This document shows positions 44,094 through 54,204 of a DNA stretch of 64,000 nt, in pieces. Below the pieces are notes generated by a model that worked only from the letters and a program-made list of their open reading frames with translations, did no database searches and had not been told where the DNA came from. Both the position numbers and the translations under genes were made by a program. Position 1 is the first letter of the stretch, and each line of letters starts with the position of its first letter. The DNA is taken from contig NC_021672.1 in the NCBI RefSeq assembly GCF_000247815.1, positions 74,740,425 to 74,804,424 on the forward strand, given 5' to 3'. This stretch comes from Ficedula albicollis. Its lineage: Eukaryota; Chordata; Aves; Passeriformes; Muscicapidae.

Positions 44094-45776
44094 CCCCCCC
44101 AGCCTCCAAGGACAGCTCTGGCAGCAGGGGCCACAGCCATGGATCTGCTCTCCTGGCAGGCTGGTGGGAGGCCCTCAGGTGATGTACCTGGTAGAGGAGT
44201 CTGTTTCTGGAAGTTGCCTTTTTTCTTGGCAATGTTGATGTTTTTGATGTTTTTGATGTTTTTGCCATATGTCACTGTCTGAGGGCTGCATGCTGCTCTG
44301 GTGTGCGAGCTGGGAAGCGTGTCTTTGGGGAAGCAGGAGTGGACCTTTAATGATTTTTCTGGCTGGAAGAGCAGCAGTGGAACTGCAGCCTGGCCTCTCA
44401 GACGTGGTTCCTGCAGTTTGGGGCTGCAGCTGCTCCACTTTTTCTGTCTCTGTGACGCAAATCAAAGCGCAGCAGTGGCGCTGCCTGAGGGAAGAGACAA
44501 AGCCGCTTGCTCGCTTCCCCATGCCGATAGCTCAGCACTGATGACAAGAAACTGGGGCAAAGGAAGGCTGAAAAGCAGAATCTGAATGTTATTCTAGACT
44601 GGAGAAACACAGGTGCCTCTTCCTCGGCACAAAAGGGAAACAGAGCTGTGGGAATGTCAGAAGAAATAATCAGCTGCCCAAGGGAAGAGATGTTGGGCTG
44701 CAGAGTTTCTGTGGCTCCAAAGGGCTCTGCCGTGTGAGCAAGCTGGGCTCTGTGTATGCTGCAGTCAGCCCCATTTTAAAGGGGATTCATTTCCACCTGG
44801 TGACTTCAGCCATAAGAACCTTGATTCTCTCACTTTCTCATACGAGTCCACTTTGCACGTGTGTTTTATGTCTGCCTGGTGAGGTCAGATTCACTGCCCT
44901 CCTTCCATCAGAAGAGGTTGGAAGGGCACAGAGGTGTTGAGGTGATGAGCACGTTGCTTGTCTGAGGTGGTGCAGCAGGCAGAGCAGAGAGTTTGCGTGT
45001 CCTGGTGTCTCACTGCCTTTCAGCTGGGCTGTTTTGGGGGAGCTGGTGACAGGGACAGAAGGACATCTGCAGCACTGCGTCCCCTGCCAACTGTGGAAGT
45101 CGTGGGTTGAAGGAAGACTTACAAGAAAGCAGGTTTTGTTTTCCACAGGGGCAGGATCATGTGTTTCTATCTGCTCAGCAAGCATTCAGCCCATGTCCAT
45201 AATCTCAGGCACACATGAAGAATCAAGTGTTGGACCCCTTTAAACTGATGCTGCAGTGGCTGTGAGTCAAGTACTTGAGTCTTTTCTTCTGGTGGTACTT
45301 GCACCAGCAAACCCCACGGGCTATCATGCAAAATAAATCCACATCTATTTCAAGGCTGAGATTAATTTTTTATTTTATTTTTTTTTAACTCCAGCTTTAT
45401 TTTTTCAGCCAAGGTAGAAATAGATTTCAGGATTGAATAATTACCATCAAGGTAACTAGTTTACAGCACTTGGCTTAAAGAAATAATTTAGAAATATATT
45501 TATATGTTGGCTGCTAGCAATTTTTATTGGTCATAAAGAGGCTTGTTGACTTCTTTGCTGGAAACTGGATTTATGTCTTGGTTTTCGTGGCTGGAAGCTA
45601 AGGGTGTGCAAGTGCTGTATAGTGGTACCTGTTTAGCAAGATCCACTAAAGTGGATCAGGAGCTTCTCAGTCACCTGGAGGTTTTTGGGTAGCCCACAAA
45701 TGACCTACCCACACTTGTAGTCATTCTTCAGTCCTGAAGCATTTTAAGGTTTTTCCTGTGGGGTCCCTCCTCTGTA
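44094..45776. other. Unique sequence, no gene seen
   Basis: Contains a short 9-bp-period run (GATGTTTTT) at 44235-44264 and a T-rich stretch near 45370-45390. No exon or element is supported. Confidence 0.45.
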
Positions 45777-45916
45777 AATGCAATTTCTTCAGGCTGATAC
45801 TCTGAACAGTTCCTCATTTTGTTACGTGTTGGCTCAGCTTAATGTGAATGCAATTTCTTCAGGCTGATATTCTGAACAGTTCCTCATTTTGTTAGGTGTT
45901 GGCTCAGCTTAATGTA
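45777..45916. repeat. Two-copy tandem duplication, 70-bp period
   Basis: AATGCAATTTCTTCAGGCTG occurs at 45777 and 45847; both copies end GGCTCAGCTTAATGT. Two substitutions separate them (GATACTC/GATATTC and TTACGTG/TTAGGTG). Confidence 0.94.
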
Positions 45917-46308
45917 TAATATAATATAATACCAATTTTCACAGGTCTTGTCCTCTAATGTAATTTTTATATTATTGTGTCATTTAGGGTGATAAGGGAG
46001 CTTTCCATTTGATCCAGTTGTAACCATAATGGAAAGTGAAGTTAAGATTGGAGTTCTGCCTTTTTAGGACTCACTTCCTTCATGAGGAGAAGGTAGAGCT
46101 TCAAAATCCTGTGTATATTTATTAGTGGTGTTTTGTAGTATTTGTTTCCCATCATTCTGCTGTCTTCAAATTAGTAATGAATGCTCACTAACTTCATTAT
46201 GTCAAATCAATATTAATATTGATCTAATAGTTTATTACTATTAACTCCTGCTGTAAAGTGCTTTAATATGAACTTCCAGAGGAATATTAAAATGTATTAG
46301 TCATTCAT
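45917..46308. other. AT-rich repeat-poor block
   Basis: About 390 bp, very AT-rich, with TAAT-like motifs. Apart from a short ATAAT run at its start it has no tandem structure. It might be regulatory or simply AT-rich intron. Confidence 0.3.
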
Positions 46309-46449
46309 TAAAGCTGATTGATATGCTAGGGGCTTTGATAGAAATACAAAACCCAGATGGGATGCATGCAGTGCTGGCTTAAAGCTGATTGATATGCTAG
46401 GGGCTTTCATAGGAATACAAAACCCAGATGGGATGCATGCAGTGCTGGC
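46309..46449. repeat. Two-copy tandem duplication, 71-bp period
   Basis: TAAAGCTGATTGATATGCTA occurs at 46309 and 46380. The copies differ at two positions (TTTGATAG versus TTTCATAG, and AGAAAT versus AGGAAT). Confidence 0.94.
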
Positions 46450-46796
46450 CTGATTTCAGTACATTTTAGATCTTTTTCCTGCTGTTTATAGTTATGATAA
46501 TTGGATGTTACAGACTCTCAACAGAGTCTGATGCTGACTCTCTTTCCTTATTACTTCCTGCTCCTAATCACCCTTGAACTGGATTCATCTCTGCCACAAA
46601 CATATTATTTAGCACAAAATTCCACTACTTGTAGAATTTTCCAAGGCTTTCCAGTTCATCAGGAAACAAACCGTTTGTGGCTGTCTCTTTATAGTGAAGT
46701 GTGACCGGATGTGGAGTTCTGGCAGGACACACGTGCTCTCCACTTCTCCATGGAGAAAAGGCTGTCCCTGTGCCAGCTGTCCTGGTGTGATGGCAC

Positions 46797-47066
46797 CTGC
46801 AGCTTTGAACTTCATCTCTGTGATGCTCTGGGGCTGTACAAACCTGCAGCTTTAAACTTCATCTCTGTGATGCTCTGGGGCTGTACAAACCTGCAGCTTT
46901 AAACTTCATCTCTGTGATGCTCTGGCGCTGTACAAACCTGTAGCTTTAAACTTCATCTCTGTGATGCTCTGGGGCTGTACAAACCTGCAGCTTTAAACTT
47001 CATCTCTGTGATGCTCTGGGGCTGTACAAACCTGCAGCTTTAAACTTCATCTCTGTGATGCTCTGG
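46797..47066. repeat. 47-bp minisatellite, about 5.7 units
   Basis: Units start every 47 bp from 46797 with CTGCAGCTTT, then AACTTCATCTCTGTGATGCT and GGGGCTGTACAAAC. The first unit (TTTGAAC) and the third/fourth (GGCGCTG, CTGTAGC) carry variants. It is unrelated in sequence to the other 47-bp array at 43111-44093. Confidence 0.95.
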
Positions 47067-47141
47067 GCCTGGTGCTCCAGGGCTGTAAAATAATGGGCTG
47101 CTGTTGGAATCTGCCACTTGTCTTGAGTGACGTCTCTTTTG

Positions 47142-47262
47142 TATAAAAAAAAAAACCTTTTTGGGCTGGTAACTTCCCTATTTTTCAACGATAGGGGGGG
47201 GGGGGGGTATAAAAAAAAAAAACCTTTTTGGGCTGGTAACTTCCCTATTTTTCAAAGATAAG
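47142..47262. repeat. 66-bp tandem duplication with a G14 run at the junction
   Basis: TATAAAAAAAAAAAACC occurs at 47142 and 47208. Both copies continue TTTTTGGGCTGGTAACTTCC and then TATTTTTCAA. Between them lies G14 (47194-47207) that has no counterpart at the end of the second copy (AAAGATAAGACC). This is a miniature version of the long G tracts. Confidence 0.9.
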
Positions 47263-47425
47263 ACCTTGTCCTCTGAGTAATTTGGGATGCTACCCGGAGT
47301 GTTTTCTGATGCCTCAATAGGGCCTTGAACAAACCAGGGTTTGTCCACTGGTGGTGCAAATGTTGAATTGCCCCCAGGCTGCACTACTGTAACCTGCCCC
47401 TGGGTCACCTGCTGGACAAGGTGAG
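47263..47425 (-). other. Exon-like open stretch, unidentified
   Basis: Read on the minus strand from about 47420, an open frame runs through 47270 and has a composition more like ordinary protein than the other frames (residues such as GGNSTFAPPVDKPWF and EASENTPGS). It is preceded by a pyrimidine-rich CTCACCTTGTCCAGCAG that could serve as a splice acceptor. Downstream the possible donor (ACAAGGTCTT) is poor, and the frame runs into the 66-bp duplication and a minisatellite. I do not recognise a family. It may be a decayed exon, a fragment of an old retroelement, or chance. Confidence 0.2.
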
Positions 47426-50400
47426 GTCAGGTTTGTAGAAGAAATATCCCCATGCTTCCAGTTCAGACTTGCTTTAAACAAATACGAGGACGATTTAAAG
47501 GCAGTACAAACTCTGTGCTGGTTTGGTGGGGCTTTAAATAAGTTCCAGTGGCCTGCAAATGGAAGCGTTCCTTACATCCCTCTGCCCCCCTCACTTGCTC
47601 CTGCTCTGGCAGAATGACACCCAGAAATGGGAAGCACAGTAAAATTGTTCCTGTAACTTCCAAGGGGAGGGAGGAGTCCCCTTGTGGCTTTGGAGCAGGG
47701 AGAATTTGAATGCTGAAATCCCATTTTCTAAATCTATTTATGTATGTTTGCAAAGCAACTTTTCATTTTGTCTGGTTTTATGTGAACTTCAGCTAAACTT
47801 GTTTTTGATTACTTTCGATATTTGATATTTAGCTTCCAGATTTGTTTGTTTGTTTGCTGGCTTTTCCTTCTTGGATAAACTCGTGGGCAAGAACTTCATG
47901 TTCTGCTCCATTCCTTTTATCAAATGTTGAAATAGTCAACAGAAGTGACCAGAGTTATCTTTTATTCCCATATTTGCGGTTTGACAGTTAAAATAGCATT
48001 CTTGGCCCTTCAGCCTCTCTAACAAAATGGCTTAATTTAAATGGAATAATTTATGCATTTTTACCTGCCTGTGGGAGACTGGGTCTTGGGGTGGCTGGAA
48101 AGAAACAGGCAGGAATCCCGAATATTCCATTCTTTTTTAAATTATTAATGTATTACATCTTGCATAAGCACTGAGCATAGGAGGAAAGATGTTTCGACTG
48201 GAATGTTTCTTTCTTCTTTTTTTTTTCCTTTTTTTTTCTTTTTTTTTGGTTGAGTTTTTTGTTCCCAGTGACAGCTCTCTATTGGACTAAGGGGATTTAA
48301 AAAATCCTGTTTGTCTATTCTGCATTGGTATTAACCTCGTTCTGTTTTGTCCTTACAAACCTGTGTGGAAATACCCAGCTGTGTTCAGAAAGCAGATCTT
48401 GGGAGCCCTTTTTCAGTAGTTGCTGTAGAAGGCCAGGGCAGTGGCTCTGGAAGTGCAGGGACACCTTGTCTTGGCAGGAGAGATTGTCCTGGCGTAGGGG
48501 AGATGCTCAGTGCTGCTTTCAGCATTCTGCAGCTGCACGTCTGTCATTGTCCCATGTCAGTCACACAGTACCTGTACACAGCTGAAAGGAAATCGGGATG
48601 GTTAAGTCACAGATTAAGGTAAACAAGAAATACAAGCCTTGCCAGAATCTAACAGCAAGGTTTTCACGTTCCTTCTGTGCAGCAGCAAAAATACTCATCT
48701 CTGGCTTGAATGTCTCTAATAAACTCAACATAAGTGATGTAGGACAGTTATTAATCTCAAAATAAGGGGTAAAAAGAACAATGGTGCAGAAAATGTGATG
48801 CAATGCATTTCTCCCCCCACCCCCACAAATGTGTTGATTTAAAATCATTCTCAGAACTATATGGCTTGTTGCAGTTCCTCATAATTACCAAATGACTCTG
48901 CATAGGAGCAGACAATGGTCATCAGTTATTTACTGGTTCTCCTGCTGCCAGTTGCATGTCTTCCATTTACATTATTCCAAGGAGTTTAAGAGCATTTGCA
49001 AAGCACGGCAGACAGCGCACGCCTGGAAATTTCCCAGATGAGCAGTAACAGGGCCAGATAATTGGGTGTGCTGTCCAGCACCAGAGCAGCTCAGTGCAAA
49101 GGTGGGCCCTGGCTGTTAAGGAGAGCCATTAAAGGGCTGAACACAACAAAAAAAAAAAGGCTTTTTTTTTTCCTGACATGGGGTTTGGTGGTAAAAAATT
49201 AAGTGGGCTCTTGTCCAGACCTGTTGGTGCTTCACTGTCAGGAGAGAGGTGAGGAACAGGTTGGCATGTCTTTAGTGTAAGAGATGATAGTTTAACACTT
49301 GTTTACAGGAATACGCATGAGACTATGAAATATCCCTCTTAACTGGGACTGAGAAACTGAATCCTTAAAAATTATCATCATCATCATCATGTATAAGTCT
49401 TGTTTAGCACACTAGATTTAGTGGAGTTGGAGGCAAACAGAGCTGTTCCATGTGTTATTGCAGATGCTGGATGTTCTGGGAATGTCTGTGGCTAGTGGTT
49501 GAATGACCAGTAATCACAAGAAAATGGCAGCCATGCAAAGAAAGAAGCTTATTGGTTATGGATGCATTTCATCTTCTTGTGCTAGTCAGAAAAAACCTGC
49601 CCTACAGTAAGTGCTAAGGTCATGGCTCTGTTCTTCAACGTCTTTAAAAGCACCAGAGTTCCACTGTGGCATCATCCAGGGATGCCATCCTTCCATTGAG
49701 CTGTGTTGGTAAATAACTGGGAGAATGCCTGGGATTCCTTCTTTAGCCAGAGAAGGCAAGAGCTGCCAGGCAGGACCTGCGCTGGGTGAAAGGAGAGAGC
49801 AGGCAGCAGATGAGAAGAGAGGTGATCATTTCCTGACTGTGCCAAGTGTCCCAAAGCTCACAGCACGTTCTCTTATGTGTGGGTTTGCCTGTGCTAACCC
49901 CCTGAGGACTTTTAGGGCATATTTGACATGCAGGAAAGGGGTTCCCATGTTCAGTACCTACCTCTGATGAGTGCTTGAGCAAATGAGCACAAAGAAGTAG
50001 TAGGTATGGCCAAAAATGCTCATATGTTAGAGAAACTAGACTTAAAGGATCAGAAGGATTTGAACACGGTTAGAAATGTACATTTTTTGTAAAACTTTGC
50101 TTTTTTTGAGCAATGTTTCTCTTAGTATGTAAACTTGTTGTTTAGTGAACAGCAGTGAACAGTATCCCACATATAATTTGACATGGTAAAATCTGAGTTC
50201 CCTTCCTTTGCTGCTTCTCAGAAATCTGACCTTCAAATTTTATCTTTGGTTTTTTCTTAAAGAAAATTTTTTTTTGTTTTGTAGTGCCTGATTAATTAAT
50301 ATATATTTATGTTTTGTGTTGTTTCTGTTGCTTAGTTACCCTTCAGAGCATCTTTGTTCAAAGAAACTTCTTCAGGCTTCAGGTGATGTGGATTTATTTC

Positions 50401-51554
50401 CTCCTCCCACCACAGCTGACCAAAACGAAGGGAGAGGTTAAATGGGCTGCCCAGGGCTCTGCAGTGGGAGGGCATTTCCCAGTGATGGGGAATGAGACAC
50501 TAAAATCAGGAGTGTGTGCCTGGTAGTTTTGGGTTTGTTTTTGTTTTTGTTTTTGTTTTTGTTTTTGTTTTTGTTCTCTGCCAGTATCAGTGAGTGCTTT
50601 TGCATTCCTGGCCTGTTTCTGCTTAGTCCCTGGGTCAGTTCTAGGCAGCTGAAGGGCTCTGAGCCCGTGACTCTCCCTGAGCAGAAGAGGCAGTGATGTG
50701 CCAAAGCCAGTGGCACATCTGGAGAACCAACCCCTCGTCCTCCCTGGCTGGTGAGAAACCAAGTTTTTACATTGTGCAAGGAATCTGTGTGTTTGTGAAG
50801 CCAGAGGCTGATACTGAAGGTGACATCAAGACCCTCCTTGTCCCTTCCAGGGAGTGTGTCAGTTCACTCACAAACCTCCAGGCTTCAACTGGGAAAAAAA
50901 CATGTAGAGATCCCTGAATTCTGCTCCTGCAGTTATTCTCAACCTTGCATACCAAACCATGCTTCAGGTTGAAAATCCTTCTGTCTGAAAGATACATTGC
51001 CTGGTTTTAATTAGGGTTTTTGGGGGAGATTGGTTCAGTCTCATCCTGCTCCGTGCAGTAAATGGATTTCCATGTAATGGTGCAGTGAATACTCCAAGGC
51101 ACACACATCTGCTAAGGGATGCCTTTGAAAGTCAGGCTAATTTGTTGGCTAAGTGGCAGATTTGGGATTGCAATCCCTTTTCAATACAGGGGATCACTTC
51201 AGTAAGACAATAATCCTCTGGTTTTTTTCCAAGCCTTAGGTTTGCGGGGTTTTGCCATCTCTGTTTTAATCATCTTGCTCCTCATTTTTCCTTCTCTCTA
51301 GGCGCACTTTGGTTTCTCTTTCTTCATAAACAGACACCAAACATGATTGCAGGGAGTTGTGTTGTGTTAGAGCTTGTATATGCCATTGACACTGTTGTGA
51401 GCTCAGAGACTACACCAGGTGAAATGACAGGATTGTGCAGGCTGCTCTGGCTTCGAAACAAAAACCATTTCTTCTGGATTCTGAAATCCACGTGAAAATG
51501 GCCAATTAGGAAATGGCTGTTGGGGACATGCTTAGCTGGTAGTTTCAGTACTCT
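47426..51554. other. Unique AT-moderate sequence, no gene seen
   Basis: About 4.1 kb with T-rich stretches (48209-48249), an ATC microsatellite (49376-49390), an A11-GGC-T10 inverted repeat at 49148-49171 and a TTTTTG microsatellite (50534-50574). No exon, CR1 end or LTR is recognised. Confidence 0.5.
50534..50574. repeat. TTTTTG microsatellite, about 7 units
   Basis: Perfect hexamer run TTTTTGTTTTTG. Confidence 0.93.
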
Positions 51555-51627
51555 GGGTGCTGTGCCTCTGTTGATCATCTCTGTGAATTGTGGGTGCTGT
51601 GCCTCTGTTGATCTCTGTTAATTGTGG
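51555..51627. repeat. Two-copy tandem duplication, 37-bp period
   Basis: GGGTGCTGTGCCTCTGTTGA occurs at 51555 and 51592; the second copy lacks an ATC found after GATC in the first. Confidence 0.9.
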
Positions 51628-51926
51628 TCACAAGGGCACAGAGACTCCGTATGACACACAGAGTGACACTATTGTATTCCCTAATACCAATGTCAAATGC
51701 TAACCCCTTCTTTTTTTTTCTTTAATAAGCAATGCTCAAAGTGCTTTAGTAACTTTAAGGCTAAACCTGTGCCGCGATTTTTCAGAAGTTGGGGATGGAG
51801 ATGTACTTTGTTCCTCAGTAACTTTTCCGGTGCTCTGTGGGTAGTTGTTGAGCTGAAACGTGCCTGTATTGAACACAGCCTGGGTCCCTTCTCAGTCACA
51901 GACTGTGCTACCAAAAGCACCTTTTG

Positions 51927-52061
51927 GTGCCTGGGGGTGGCATTAGGAGGCTTGCTTGGTACAGCTGGGGAGTCAGATCCCTAAAAATTGCTGCGTGCCT
52001 GGGGCTGGCATTAGGAGGCTTGCTTGGTCCAGCTGGGGAGTCAGATCCCTAAAAATTGCTG
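51927..52061. repeat. Two-copy tandem duplication, 68-bp period
   Basis: GGCATTAGGAGGCTTGCTTG occurs in both copies, each ending CCCTAAAAATTGCTG. Differences: GGGGGTGG/GGGGCTGG and GGTACAGC/GGTCCAGC. Confidence 0.94.
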
Positions 52062-54204
52062 TCTTAACGTTTTTTCAAGCCTTATTTTCCAAGTGGGTAG
52101 GTATGAGGAGTTCCACTCTGGGGATAAGCAAACTGAGGGGGGGAATAAGTCACATTTGCTCAAAATGGAAGCTGGGTCTTGCAGCTCTCTGCAAGGCTGT
52201 GACCACTGTGCCAAATTTAGCTGTGTTTTTTGTGCATGCACCAAATAAGTCAAGTGCTTCCTCTGGAGATTTGTGTGACTGGGCAGAACTGTGGGTATGG
52301 AGAAACAGGATTAGCAGTTGAGTGAGCTGAAGGGTTCCCAGCTTTGCCTTGGCAAACCCAGAGTAGCCTTTGGGATGTTGTTTTCCCCTGGTACAGCTGT
52401 GCCCTGCCAGTGATGCAGCACAGCTTCCAGAAACGTCTCTGGAGGAGATACCTGAGATAGCTCTTCATTCTTCCTGCTGCTCCCATGAAACATCTCAGGG
52501 AAGAGACTTTTGTGTGAAACCTAGGTGTACAGCTGGGTAAGCTGATCTTTTTCTGGCTTATTGGAAGAGCTGTGGATGGAGAAAACCCGGAGACTCTTTG
52601 TGAACTTGTGTTTCTGGTGTCTCACGATCTGTTTCTAAAAGCAGAGCTAATTAGAATAAGGAGTTGATCAGGTGTTTTCTCATTCCTGGTCATTTTAAGA
52701 AGAGCAAGTTGAAACCTTTGTAGTGTCCTTTGTACTTTCTTAGGAGTTATTTTGAAGGTTTTTTCCATTGTGCTGCTATTTTTTTTTTTTTCCTTTTTTC
52801 CATAATAAAGTTGGAATTTGGAAGAGTGTGCGCATTGGAAGTAGCAGAGTTAGCAGTCCTCTTTTCTGGCTTTCTAAAATAGTGCAAGGCACTGAGTCAC
52901 TTCTTGCCACTAATAAGTTGCGTCATTTTGCCAGGATCAGAATGTTCCAGTCTCAAAGCAAATAGTTTGAAAAGTGAAAAACCAGTTGTTCCCACACATG
53001 TGTGTGTGCTCACAGACACAGACACGCTGCCCCTCTGTCCCCCTGACATCTCTGCTTGTCCAGAGGCGACGGCTGATCCTTCTGTGTGCGGGGCAGTGAG
53101 TTGGTGAATGCCTTCCCCTGCCACACTGCCTTCGGCAAGGAGGAGACAAAAAGGTTTATGAGCCTTTATGTATAAATCAGGAAAAACGCGTGGAGATTGC
53201 ATGGGGCTGCCTGGGATGCTGAGACAGTCCTAAGAGCAAATGAAGAGGTAATCAGTCACTTGACAGATAGATTCAGGCTGGATGTACAGTGCCTGTTTTA
53301 CATGCTTCTTCGATCAGGTTGTTTGCCCGCTGCCCCAGCTGGAAAAAATGGTATGGGAAATTTCAAAACAAACACACAAAGTTTTATAGCAAAGAAATCC
53401 AGGTGCACTCCTTCAGGCAAATGTGAGTTATTGTGGCAGCAGCCTGAATGAGCCGTGTCCTCTCCAGATTTTAAAAGGAGAGAAAGGAACTTTGTTAGAG
53501 TGTATATACCTGTTCATATCAAACTGTGTATACCTGTTAGTAGCAAGCATTATTTTTATTTCTCTGTGAGTTTTTGCTTTGTTTGTGGTTTGGTTTGTTT
53601 TGTTGTGGGATATTTTTTTTTCCTGGTATGTTTCTCAAGCTTTTCCTAGGCTATTGTCACTGAAAACTTTAACATGAGAACAGAGATTTCCCTGTGGTTA
53701 CCTTTTAGTAGGCATCTAAACTTCTGGAGGAAAATATGAAATACCAGAATATTTGTGTTAGGTCACAGCTCATCATGCTTTAATTGGTTCCATGAAGGAA
53801 TAAAGAACCCAAATTATGCATTGCATCATCTATAAAAATAGAAATGTGTAGTAATCTTTAGCTATTTAAATTATCTGAAAATAGATACAAAATCTGCATA
53901 ATTTGTGTGCATCATGGTGTTTTGCTAGTGAGTTTTGGTCATGAGTGTCTTTATATGGCAGAAAGCATTCAATTTATGGTGACAATCATGAAGTATTTGT
54001 TTTTAGCTGAGTTTCTGTCGGTCACAAAATTCCATTTTTTTGCTCCCTGTGCAAATATGTGTTTTTCCCTGACCTCTAAGACTTTGAGCCTGCTAGAGAC
54101 AAATTTTTCACAGTATAAAGAAAGGTGAAAGGAACTGATTTCCTACAAGTTATGTGAAAGATGGGTGGGTAAAGAATTCAGTTCAGCTGAGACAGACACA
54201 GAGC
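52062..54204. other. Unique AT-moderate sequence, no gene seen
   Basis: A T-rich stretch lies near 52780-52800. The tail (53650-54150) is notably AT-rich. No exon is supported. Confidence 0.45.
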
